IMG/VR virus record: IMGVR_UViG_3300031576_001126
Location: 1-64,000 of that record
Strand: one strand, 5' to 3'
From: a virus
Length of the DNA stretch: 64,000 nt
The notes below the pieces were generated by a model that saw only the letters and a program-made list of their open reading frames with translations, ran no database searches and was not told the DNA's origin. Position numbers and translations under genes: made by a program. Below, piece by piece: positions 45,001-54,463 of the stretch; position 1 is the first letter of the stretch; each line of letters starts with the position of its first letter.

Positions 45001-48000
45001 GGATTTGCCGGATCTGGATCCAATGATGCTCAATTTACAACATTATTGTTGACACCTCTCTCTCCCAAAGCCATTGGCGTTGAAATAACATCTCTTGCTG
45101 CAGCAGACGTTTTCACTGGGTCTGGACTTAATGATTTGACGGCGCAAGCATCTTTGAATCCCGGATTAACATCTCAAGAAGAATTCAAGGTTGAAATAGA
45201 TAGCGCAGGATTAATTCCAAATAATACGGGACTTACGGCCTCTGCAAGTCCTGCTCCGACTCAGCAAAAGGATTATCATGTTGAAATAGTCGAGGATGCT
45301 GGAACAGAAATATTTTTAGGTTCAGGGCAGGATGATTTAAATGCAACTGTAACTTCACCATCAGAAAGCTATACTTATCAAATAGAAATAGAAAAATTAG
45401 CTTATGAAGATCAATTTGATCCAGCTATTATTACATCTGTTGTCGGTGATGATTTGGAAGCTTTTGGCAATTCAACAGAAGGATATCTCTATCAAGTAGA
45501 AATCGTCAGAAAAGCCATGGATGTAGAAACTGTAACTGGAACATTTTTGGATGACTTCCAAGTCACAAGACAAGTTGTTTTTAATGGAACTGGAACCAAT
45601 GATTTTGAAATAGTAGAAAGTTTAAGTCAAGATGGAATAGAATATAACTATGATATTTTAATAGAAATAGATGGACTTACATCATACAAATTATCAACTG
45701 ATGGAGGAGCAACTTTTGCCAGCGCATTAAATCCAATTGTAGCCAACACTCCATTTAATGTTGCTAGTTCTGGCTGGCGTGGACAATTCACGGTTGGATC
45801 TGGCTATGTTGTTGGTGATAAATGGTCTTTTCAAACAGTAGCAAATGTTTCGGCTGTTTACAAAGTTGAAATTGATAGTATTGGTTTGGATCCTGCTCCT
45901 GACACAAGTCCAGCAAATGGGGGTATTGATGATTTATCGGCGTCAACATCTGGTGGTGGGCCTTTGGATCAATTTTTATATGAAGTTGAAATAACAGATC
46001 AATCAGCAAGGAATGTGAGTTTTTCAAATCCCAGAATAGCCACAAATGAAGATGGAATATTTACGGCGAACCAAAACTACGATCCATCAACTAGCGCCGG
46101 TGCTTTGATAAAAGCCCTTGGAAATATACCAGAGAATAGGGATTTTGACGATCTTCCATTCGGATCCGATGCAATAGCCTATAGAACAGAAATAGACGGC
46201 AAAGCCCTAGATGCGTCCGTTTATGGATCTTATTTATATACTATTTCAAGAAACATTGTATCAAATTCAATATTTAAAATAATAAACACGTCTCACTTGG
46301 ACAATATACCGTCTCCATTGTCGACAACAAATGTGTCTGTGGATGGTATTGATTTTGTTGTATCTGGAAATTATGCTTATATAATATCAACATCTCTTGG
46401 AGATAATTCTTTAGAGATATACGATGTTTCTGACAAAACTTCTCCAATGTTATTATCAACATTGGATCTCGGAATATTTGTAAGTTCGGTCATTTCTATA
46501 ATTGGAGATACTGTTTATTTAGTGTCTAATGTTGTCCCCTCTCTCCCAAATTCAAGTTCTATAAATTTAATAGTTATAAATGTTGGGAATCCATTAAACC
46601 CATACATAAGAAGTGTGACAAGATCAACCGGAGGAGGAAGCGCTTCTGCCCTTTTTTCATCAAAACCTTTGCCATTAAGAGAGATGGTTTATCTTTCTCA
46701 ATCAAGCACAGCCTCGTTTTTTATTGTTAATGACAAAGATATTCCTCTAAATATAGGCCCAACGGACAACACTTTCGATGGTGGAAGTGGACAGACCGGC
46801 ATAGAGGCTTTAGATGACAGACTTTATGTTGCAAGCAGCAACAATAGAAAAGTTTTTGTATATAACGATCTCTCTTCCATGGAGTCCTTTGTTAGTTATG
46901 TTTTGCTTTCTGGTGGACCATTTTTTGAAGGAGAAATGATTGTAAAAACTTCATCGACTCCTACGGCCGGTGCTAATGCTACAATATTAACCGTAGTTGC
47001 ACCTTTTCCAACATCAGGTGAATTAAAATTAGGAAATGCATCACAATTAACTGGGATAACCATAGCTCCAAGTTCACAGTTTATATCAGGAGATACAATT
47101 TTTGGGGTTGAAAGTGGTGCTACTGCGACATTATCCTCAGGATTAACATTTAAAAACAAAGATGCTTCTGGTGCAAATCAGACTTCTACTGTTGGATTTA
47201 GAAAGGCAGCAACGATAACAACCTTTGGATTGAACCCAAATAATGTTCATCCTTTTAATTTTCTTATAAAGTCCAGTGAAGCAATCATTCTTAGCTCGCC
47301 GCCCATAACCATTGATTCGTTTGAAAATTCTACAGAATTTACATTTACTGTCTCTGGAACAACGGCAACAATATCTGGAAACATTACAGCACAAATTTTA
47401 AATGGATCTACTGTTAAATTTTACAATTTAACTGGCGGATCTGCCAATATTCTATTTGTAACATACAGAACTGTGCGCTCTGTCACCTATAATTCTGGTC
47501 CAAACACTACGACATTTACAATTTCTTCTATTTTAAGCGATAGAACTGGAGGAAAATGCTTTAAAATTGTAAATTATACGTTGCTTGCAGTTTCTTTGAC
47601 TGGAACAAATGCGGGTGTTGAAATTTACGATATGACAAATATCATAAATTTGGATGCATCTTTAAATCCATTAATATATCCATCACAAATGCTTGCAAGA
47701 ATTCCATTGTCAGATTTATCAGGATCTCCAAATTTCATATCAAATAGAGGCGATATTTTATATATATCCACAAGTGCCGGAGTGGATATATTTGAAATAT
47801 CAAGATCTTCCATAGTTCATAGTCATGAAAATCTTGGACATCTTATTGCTAAAAAAATAAACTCAACATCCGCCGGATCAACAATTGGAAGACTTGCCGT
47901 TTCTCCGATAAGTATATCTAATAATGTTGAATTTATAGGAAGGGTTGGACCAGTTTCCTTTACTCCTGTTTCCCTGGCGTCATCTGCTGGAAACAATATT

Positions 48001-51000
48001 CTACAAGCCATATCTGTGGATGGGAGATTGTCATTATCTTCTATTTCTGGATTTAATGCTGGAGATACAATAACTGGCTTGACATCTGGAGCCACGGCTA
48101 TAGTTTTCGCCTCTACAATTGGTTCGACGGCATATGGAAATCTTAATGGGAAATTTATACTTGGAGAAACAATTTCAAGTTCGGGAGGAGGCTCGGCTTC
48201 AAATTTTGGGTTATCAAATCCAGAACTACTAAGTATGAAGTCTGGAAAATACATTATAAAAGCAACATCAAGCACACAATATGTTTACTCTACAGATGGT
48301 GGAAAAACATTTACCACAACGCCAATTTTAATGTTAACATCCTTTGCGGGAATTGGATCAACTGGAGTTAGTATCAGGTTCGAGAGCACAACAACTCATG
48401 TCGCCGGAGATATTTGGGAATTCGAGGTTGGTCCAAATGGAATTTTCGATTACAAGGTTGAGATAGATAGTCTGTGGAATGATTCTTTGATTTTCACTGG
48501 ATCTGGATTGGATGATCTTAAAGTTTTTGGAGATCCGACCAATAATATTGATGTCGAAATAACAATAGATGGAACAGCGGAACAATTCGGATATGGTTAT
48601 GGGTTTGGATTGGGTGGAGACTTTTTCAACATATTCGGTTTTGCCGGCCCAGATTATGGTTATGGCGGAGGATCTTTCGAATATGATTATGCATATTCTT
48701 ATGATTATGGACTAGGATACGAGTATGGATATGGATATCCATTTGAAAACAACGCCACATCAACGGACACATTCTCTTATGTTGCAACAGTAAATAGCAT
48801 AACTATAGCATCTGGTTTTCAAATACCAATAACAGAAGATTTACAAAACATAACAAATGGAATACAAATAGAGTTTGGAAGCAAAGGCAAATTTAGCGAA
48901 GACTATCTCTTCACGTTATTCGGTTCTGCATCTCCGAGTGATGGATTCCAAATAATAAAATTGGATTCTATATATTCTGATTTAACATCTGGAGCAATAG
49001 TAGAAACACAATCTGTAGAAGATGCTGTTACTTTAGGACAAGTTAGTATTGCCTGCGATGAAAACTTAATGATAATAGGCAATCAAACTACTCCGTCTGT
49101 TTATATTTACAACACTAGAGATCCAGAGAATACCCATCTTGTTGGTGTGGAATCAGTAGTCCAGAATTGTGAAGACATTAGAATAAATGACAATTTACTA
49201 TTTATCGGTGGAAATTCTGGAGGAAACTCTCAATTTGTTATATATGATTTAACATATGCACAAGTTTCTGAACTTGTTGAGGACGATGTTGTTAATTTAT
49301 CGGATCCTTTTGTGAACATAAGAATAAAAGATGATTATGCTTTTGTTTTGGTAGATGACAGCGTTAATATAATTCTTCAATCTTGGGATATTTCCAATCC
49401 AATCAGTGTTCCAGTTTCGCCTGATGATACTTTGTCTTTGTCGTTTACGTCCGGCGGAGCGGATGCCTTGTCGTCTACAATTTCTGGAAATTATCATTAT
49501 TCTGCTGGGAATGTATCTGGAACATATTTTTTGAAAACTGTCGACATAACAAATCCAACGGCGCTTGTTTTATCAAGCTCTATATCTTTTGAATCTTCTT
49601 TTGTGGTTTTTTCCATAACATCTACTAATAATTTTTTATATATAACAGGACATAGGACAGTCCCAATTAATGCCGAAAGGCTTGTAAAGGTGTATGATAT
49701 TGTTTCTACTCCTGGAACTCCGGTTTTTACTGGAGAATATAAAGACTCCTTTGATGGTGCAGATTCTAGGATGACAGACATAAAAGCCAAAGATGGTATT
49801 GTGTATACAATGGCATTAAATAATAGCACTTCAGCATCATCCCTCTATATAATAGATGTTTCTCAACCAACAAATCCGTCATTATTAACAAGTATATTGG
49901 TTGCTGATTACACTGTTTTATTAAATCTATGCACATTAACAAGAACGCAGGGGCATACTTATGGGGACAAATGGAATTTTTCATCCAGAGACACATTTAG
50001 ATGGACCGATGACGCAAGAAGACCAGTTACCATTTGGAACGAAGAAGAAGTCGAGATAAATTCTGGAATTCAGAACATAGACAATTTAACCGCAGTGCTT
50101 TTCTTAGAAAAAACAGCAGGATATGCTCTTGGTGACACTTGGGATTTTTCAACTGTTGATACTTTTAGATGGGCGGCGGATATAACTGGAACGGTATTGG
50201 ATATTTCTGATTCAAGTTTTGAATGGCAAGAAGAAAAAATCAAAGCGCCATTTGAAGGCGGAGTTATTGATCTAGAATCCACTTCTCCATTTGACAATCC
50301 AAATGTTAAATTGGATTTCTTTGATTCCAACGGATATTTCATAGGAGATTTTATAGACTGGTCATACACTCAACAAGATAGTTATTCTGTAAGAATTTAT
50401 GAATTTAATCCACTTCTTGGTTTGGATGTAATTAGAACATCACCATTTTTGATTACTCCAACTACGCCAACTTTGCCAACAAATCAACTTGTTACCGCAG
50501 GATCTCCGGTGTCGGTTGCAATAACTTCTCCTGAAGCAACTGGCCCTGTTTTTGTGGAGTTTGATGGTGGAATAGGACACAAAACTGGAGATAAATGGAC
50601 ATTTACAACACTAGATACATTCAGATGGACAGATAAAGTTTTTCCTCAACTTATTGACAACGATCCTATCTCTGGTTTTGTTATTCAATGGAATGAAACA
50701 AAAGTTCCAATTATGACGGACGTATTAACTCTATATTCTTTAAATAATAATGTTGATATTACCATAGGTAATAAAAATGGCCATGATATAGGAGATGCTT
50801 GGATTTTTTCAACTGTTGATACTTTTAAATATTCGGTTGGGGATGATCTAGATGACTTGTCTCAAAAAAGAACCGATATTCCCATACCTCTCGAAGGAGG
50901 AATTTCAAGCATTGGAAAACAAGATACTGCCGCAAACGATAAAGATTCTGAAAATAATGTATTTATAGATTCAAACTATGATGTAGGACACAGTATTGGT

Positions 51001-54000
51001 GATAAATGGACATTTTCAACAACTGATGCCTTTAGATATATCATATTGAACTTTGGATATGGTTATGGATTTGGATCGGGGGCCGATTACTTTGATGTGT
51101 TTGGTCATCTTGGAGGATTTGTTGGATATGGATGGGATACTTCAAATCAAATAGGCACAAATAATCAATTATTTGAATCTGTTAATGCATCACAATATGG
51201 ATATGGAACGGGATATGAATATGGTTTTGGTCAATATGGATTCTCTTTTGACATAGACATTAATTGCATTCCAATAAAATTAACAAACAACATAGGCAAT
51301 GGTGTTGTTTTGGATTTTTCAAATCTTTCTGGGCACAGTGGAAATGAAATTTGGCAATTTTCATCATCAGACAAGTTTGTCTACAATATAGACGGTGGAT
51401 CTGATATTGGACCAATAAATGTGAGTGATGATTTTGTTGGTGTTGAAAACGGGATATCAATAAAATTCAACAGTCTTTCTGGATTTTCAGTTGGAGATTC
51501 TTGGGATTTTAAAACAATAGATACTTTTAAATATTATGAAGATAATGTTCTTATTGCTTCTAATATTAATTTATCAACATCGTCAATAAGTCTTGAGTCA
51601 TATATGAGCATATCGTTTGGAAACGTGACTGGCCATACTGTTGGCAATTATTGGACTTTTGATGCTTTAGATGAATTCACGTATGAAGTTAAAACTCTTC
51701 CAAACACCAAAACGCTTAACGATAGCATAGTTCTTGGATCAACCATTACTGGATCGACATCTGTTATAACTGGGATTTCTCAACCCGTTGGAGGAGGCTC
51801 AGATGTTGATGTTACATTTACAAATCAAAATGGACACACTCTTGGAGATAAATGGAGAATAGCAAATGTTGATTCTTATAAGTGGAGTGATAATAATGGC
51901 TTATCTTATACCATATTAAAAATAGCGACATCAACACCAAGTCTTCTTTCCAATGGAATTTCAGCAAGTTTCCCAACTCTTAACAATTTGAGAAATCACA
52001 ACGTTGGAGACAAATGGACTTTCGATGCTTTAGATGAAATTAAGTGGTCTAAAAATAATGGGTCCACATTTGAAGCAAGTGGATTGCCCGCCTTGATATC
52101 TCCGACAACATCGATAGGGAGTGGTCTTAATTTTTCATTTGATGCATCACTTGGACATGATATCGGGGATATATGGACTTTTCATCCAGTTCCAAAAATA
52201 GGGTATCAACTTGTGGAAGGGAAAGGTGTTTATCATGGAAAAACAATAGCGATATTTGATCACGATGAAACAGCAAGAATGTTTTCTGATTATCCCGCTC
52301 TTTCTCCGGATCTTAGTACTCTATCAACAAAACCAAGGGCTGGAATTTATTGTGGATTAGTTAACTATGCTGGAAGTTCTGTTGATAATATAGAATTTGA
52401 CAATTCAAATACCCCAGAATCAATAATAACAGCTAATGGTATTACTTATATAATATCTGAAAATGATGACGACGGAATAAGAGCGTTTAAAACCTATGGA
52501 ATAAAAGAACTTCCTCAAAATTGGGGTAAATCTTTTCAAACATCTTTGGGAGCGCAATCAACTATAACTGCTTTTGAAAAAATAGATATAGATAAAGCAA
52601 ATTTTGAACTCGCTGTCGGAGGGCCAAGCACTTTTGTAAATATCATAAGAAGAGGCCATGTTCAAAAAATAAATGGCGCTGTATTTATTTCTGAAATAAA
52701 AAAAGATTCATTATCTGCTGGATTTGATAATGTAAACTTAACATTTCCCAATAGATCTATTTTAGCTATATCTAATACGCTAAGAAGACCTCAAGAAATA
52801 ACAGCTTTCTTTAATATTAATTATCTTGGAGATATAGAGTCGGATGTCATAGGCGGTGTTCCTGTGGCCGATATTCTCTCAAATATAGAGGCTTCCAACA
52901 CGAATATTTTTATAAAATGCGCAGAAACCATAGAAAAATTATTTGAAGAACCAAAAGCCATATTAGATATTCCCCTGGCTCAAGATGTTGATGGAAGTAA
53001 TTCTACAAGATCTCTTATATCAAACACATTCCAAACAGATACTGAAAATAACTTCTTCAGAATAGAAAGTAACAATCTTCTATCGGATGATAGTGGAAGC
53101 GGAAATCCAAGAGAATTAGTTGATTTGAAAATAAAAGGATTAAGATTACACGATATAACTTTGCAAGGTCCTGAAGAAAATACAAACAATATGAAAGTTG
53201 CTGTTACTGGCATAATTGACGAAGGATCAGGAGTTCCTGAAAATGCTCTTCAAAACGGAGTTCATGTGCCTTCCAATGGGGAGATAATCGTTGATTTCAA
53301 CAAACCAATTTATTTAAGCGAAATCAGCTTTGACGTTGAATACTTTGGAACGGATTTAGCTGGCGCTAACCAATCTCAATTCTCGATATATGCTCTTACG
53401 ACATTCCACAATCAAAAATATGGAAATAATATAATTGACAAGAATGATTGGACTTTAATTGGATCTCCGGAGTTTGTAAGTCTTACTGGAAATCAAGATT
53501 CCATTTCAAAAGATGCCATAGGCATGTTTGTAAAGTCAGTAAGAATATTTCTTAATTCCGGGGTCACCCTGAAAGTAAAGAATCTGTCATTCAAAAGTTT
53601 TACTGGATCTTCTGATCAATTTTCTTCAAGTGGAGATGTGAAGTCCCCGGAAATGATAACAATAGATGATCCATTCGGAATCCTTGTTGCGGATATTTCC
53701 GGGATGCCGTCTTCTTTTGCAGTGTTAAATAGTGACGGCAGCAATATAACTATAGATTTAGAGGAAAACGTTCCTGTCACAAGAATTTCTCTCGGAGCAT
53801 ATTCCGGAAACGATCCAACAAAATCTTTGAAAATAGAATCATGGGACGGAGCCACTACATTGCTTGGGTCTCCGGTTTATGAAATACTTCATAATGCTCC
53901 AATAAGCGATTATGAACTTTCTGTTGTACAATGGACTCCAAGATTAAAAGATAAGTCCAGAGAAGTTCAAGTTATTTTCCTTTCTTCAGGGGATATAGAA

Positions 54001-54450
54001 AGCGAAAGTCAATTGAACGATTTAATTGAATCATATAACAAACCAGAAAACTCAGCGTTACTTGCAAATTCTGGACTTTCCGGTTTTGTTTTCAAGCCAA
54101 ATACTTTAAAGGATAGAACGCTTACAATAACTTCTTCAAAAGAATCTTCTGGGGAATTTGACGGTTCTATTTTTGTCAATGCACAGATGGATGAAGATGG
54201 ACCTTTTGCTTCTGATTTATCAGAGGAAACTTTAGGATTAATTGAGAAAAAGATTAATGTAGATTTCCCGCTTAGACAAATAAGAAAAATAAAAATTTCT
54301 TTGACTAGCCAAATGCCTAACAACGCTGGTGTCAGGGTAAACGGTCTCAAAATATACTCGCCAATTGTCGATGAAACAGGCACAGCGGAATTCCCAAGAA
54401 CTGGGGTTGCATGGACAATAAGACTCACAGCAAGCATTATAACGCAATAA
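42010..54450 (+). CDS. Giant modular tail fibre (4146 residues)
   Basis: GGAG precedes the ATG. Residues 1-350, ~380-880 and 3401-4146 are homologous to the next gene. The centre, absent there, is a chain of repeats: ~900-1340, about nine DDL/VEI units (FTGSGLNDLTA ... VEID); ~1384-1940, LVIVD-type beta-propeller blades (SGNYAYIIS, LEIYDVSDKTSPMLLS) with SGATA modules and the ~80-residue cassette at ~1776-1856; ~2191-2251, a YGYG-DFFNIFG module; ~2318-2637, a second LVIVD propeller; ~2646-3397, about eleven GH-x-x-GDKW-x-F units with a second YGYG module at ~3014-3079. The shared C-terminus ends in VNGLKIYSPIVDETG and a final sheet. No signal peptide. It would be an extended adhesive fibre. 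The frame is intact over 12.4 kb. Confidence 0.93.
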   Translation: MADVSIQANEAFLNFSDLEGDISSQKFSITPNLWVGQVFLSRTDELDKIFFLCDNTEALEVELYTALVSGGGQVFTPDFLLASVSHPENGASPFQDISVGNQSNSGGIWRKITFDTPISLVEGAFYIIVFKTTSTSKSPTIFWTANYRQSINPIITASNDAGATWSNDNIETITAGNTQAGAVCFGYVGKEVDTITYLDSGTVTIGGTVSSRRGYSVFLYVENLDPLSTTVGINFSQLPPSDPINGTSEETDQAMMRWYFFEEGILPVSADFEPVLFKTNVQAKLDINAEFVLYIQPDRISPLADTYYPESEINTYANPIGLIPIYSSTKEFIDFDTPSNASDENVNMTASTDVTDRFGIQNWAHLKNKAKLETSGNQRLASSSQNPSYFDFSTENPSKDVEIIKTITLDGTLDGIENEEDVTRGFNRSEFLKNKYIFFSKKAEQGYISSPSYPTTPGKLLAYVADSDLINWERKTISVLDSSPSTLGLTFGDTASTYIIGVYDSVVVAMQGVETLFVLFQTISFSTIGSATFPSGFHIGYYQGDFSESDIQFQLINHELTDVPNLADVNFSKFTVNNIDEQKSRFIFPNNSEILYFSASNASAIYGLGIWKINLTDSLSSIYEAERLKVNSDTSIEQTGISDEKDKQITFVLYDGNTTYLGIRTSISYTFSSVNVPTIGSSYFARVYRTDDFTTFEQLLGGEAYNSASAANFPSWLSGIHSAQDYDPTNEGVVWPQVGEDFIPSNEVKFMHKVGNILHVWTNCSAFTSANTPIHVAIDIVSKSTKVLRLFPIEDEADSSYGTIPKVSDLELYPRSKALRWIEGGSVNGNHIFIYGAESLTSSLEPATMSASLDTFDYVADHVFKSDDFKTRWLIYDDRTINDAFEKYNSLSDFIGNAGISSILFEGTGNDDINIGGTYSGTTFDERYLIEVENKGLVESFTAGVGIGNGPLDDFNASGTPTATSQKEFIVEIDRIAEVGTGTVANAGVGSLNDPSAGFAGSGSNDAQFTTLLLTPLSPKAIGVEITSLAAADVFTGSGLNDLTAQASLNPGLTSQEEFKVEIDSAGLIPNNTGLTASASPAPTQQKDYHVEIVEDAGTEIFLGSGQDDLNATVTSPSESYTYQIEIEKLAYEDQFDPAIITSVVGDDLEAFGNSTEGYLYQVEIVRKAMDVETVTGTFLDDFQVTRQVVFNGTGTNDFEIVESLSQDGIEYNYDILIEIDGLTSYKLSTDGGATFASALNPIVANTPFNVASSGWRGQFTVGSGYVVGDKWSFQTVANVSAVYKVEIDSIGLDPAPDTSPANGGIDDLSASTSGGGPLDQFLYEVEITDQSARNVSFSNPRIATNEDGIFTANQNYDPSTSAGALIKALGNIPENRDFDDLPFGSDAIAYRTEIDGKALDASVYGSYLYTISRNIVSNSIFKIINTSHLDNIPSPLSTTNVSVDGIDFVVSGNYAYIISTSLGDNSLEIYDVSDKTSPMLLSTLDLGIFVSSVISIIGDTVYLVSNVVPSLPNSSSINLIVINVGNPLNPYIRSVTRSTGGGSASALFSSKPLPLREMVYLSQSSTASFFIVNDKDIPLNIGPTDNTFDGGSGQTGIEALDDRLYVASSNNRKVFVYNDLSSMESFVSYVLLSGGPFFEGEMIVKTSSTPTAGANATILTVVAPFPTSGELKLGNASQLTGITIAPSSQFISGDTIFGVESGATATLSSGLTFKNKDASGANQTSTVGFRKAATITTFGLNPNNVHPFNFLIKSSEAIILSSPPITIDSFENSTEFTFTVSGTTATISGNITAQILNGSTVKFYNLTGGSANILFVTYRTVRSVTYNSGPNTTTFTISSILSDRTGGKCFKIVNYTLLAVSLTGTNAGVEIYDMTNIINLDASLNPLIYPSQMLARIPLSDLSGSPNFISNRGDILYISTSAGVDIFEISRSSIVHSHENLGHLIAKKINSTSAGSTIGRLAVSPISISNNVEFIGRVGPVSFTPVSLASSAGNNILQAISVDGRLSLSSISGFNAGDTITGLTSGATAIVFASTIGSTAYGNLNGKFILGETISSSGGGSASNFGLSNPELLSMKSGKYIIKATSSTQYVYSTDGGKTFTTTPILMLTSFAGIGSTGVSIRFESTTTHVAGDIWEFEVGPNGIFDYKVEIDSLWNDSLIFTGSGLDDLKVFGDPTNNIDVEITIDGTAEQFGYGYGFGLGGDFFNIFGFAGPDYGYGGGSFEYDYAYSYDYGLGYEYGYGYPFENNATSTDTFSYVATVNSITIASGFQIPITEDLQNITNGIQIEFGSKGKFSEDYLFTLFGSASPSDGFQIIKLDSIYSDLTSGAIVETQSVEDAVTLGQVSIACDENLMIIGNQTTPSVYIYNTRDPENTHLVGVESVVQNCEDIRINDNLLFIGGNSGGNSQFVIYDLTYAQVSELVEDDVVNLSDPFVNIRIKDDYAFVLVDDSVNIILQSWDISNPISVPVSPDDTLSLSFTSGGADALSSTISGNYHYSAGNVSGTYFLKTVDITNPTALVLSSSISFESSFVVFSITSTNNFLYITGHRTVPINAERLVKVYDIVSTPGTPVFTGEYKDSFDGADSRMTDIKAKDGIVYTMALNNSTSASSLYIIDVSQPTNPSLLTSILVADYTVLLNLCTLTRTQGHTYGDKWNFSSRDTFRWTDDARRPVTIWNEEEVEINSGIQNIDNLTAVLFLEKTAGYALGDTWDFSTVDTFRWAADITGTVLDISDSSFEWQEEKIKAPFEGGVIDLESTSPFDNPNVKLDFFDSNGYFIGDFIDWSYTQQDSYSVRIYEFNPLLGLDVIRTSPFLITPTTPTLPTNQLVTAGSPVSVAITSPEATGPVFVEFDGGIGHKTGDKWTFTTLDTFRWTDKVFPQLIDNDPISGFVIQWNETKVPIMTDVLTLYSLNNNVDITIGNKNGHDIGDAWIFSTVDTFKYSVGDDLDDLSQKRTDIPIPLEGGISSIGKQDTAANDKDSENNVFIDSNYDVGHSIGDKWTFSTTDAFRYIILNFGYGYGFGSGADYFDVFGHLGGFVGYGWDTSNQIGTNNQLFESVNASQYGYGTGYEYGFGQYGFSFDIDINCIPIKLTNNIGNGVVLDFSNLSGHSGNEIWQFSSSDKFVYNIDGGSDIGPINVSDDFVGVENGISIKFNSLSGFSVGDSWDFKTIDTFKYYEDNVLIASNINLSTSSISLESYMSISFGNVTGHTVGNYWTFDALDEFTYEVKTLPNTKTLNDSIVLGSTITGSTSVITGISQPVGGGSDVDVTFTNQNGHTLGDKWRIANVDSYKWSDNNGLSYTILKIATSTPSLLSNGISASFPTLNNLRNHNVGDKWTFDALDEIKWSKNNGSTFEASGLPALISPTTSIGSGLNFSFDASLGHDIGDIWTFHPVPKIGYQLVEGKGVYHGKTIAIFDHDETARMFSDYPALSPDLSTLSTKPRAGIYCGLVNYAGSSVDNIEFDNSNTPESIITANGITYIISENDDDGIRAFKTYGIKELPQNWGKSFQTSLGAQSTITAFEKIDIDKANFELAVGGPSTFVNIIRRGHVQKINGAVFISEIKKDSLSAGFDNVNLTFPNRSILAISNTLRRPQEITAFFNINYLGDIESDVIGGVPVADILSNIEASNTNIFIKCAETIEKLFEEPKAILDIPLAQDVDGSNSTRSLISNTFQTDTENNFFRIESNNLLSDDSGSGNPRELVDLKIKGLRLHDITLQGPEENTNNMKVAVTGIIDEGSGVPENALQNGVHVPSNGEIIVDFNKPIYLSEISFDVEYFGTDLAGANQSQFSIYALTTFHNQKYGNNIIDKNDWTLIGSPEFVSLTGNQDSISKDAIGMFVKSVRIFLNSGVTLKVKNLSFKSFTGSSDQFSSSGDVKSPEMITIDDPFGILVADISGMPSSFAVLNSDGSNITIDLEENVPVTRISLGAYSGNDPTKSLKIESWDGATTLLGSPVYEILHNAPISDYELSVVQWTPRLKDKSREVQVIFLSSGDIESESQLNDLIESYNKPENSALLANSGLSGFVFKPNTLKDRTLTITSSKESSGEFDGSIFVNAQMDEDGPFASDLSEETLGLIEKKINVDFPLRQIRKIKISLTSQMPNNAGVRVNGLKIYSPIVDETGTAEFPRTGVAWTIRLTASIITQ

Positions 54451-54463
54451 GTGGAGAGAATTA

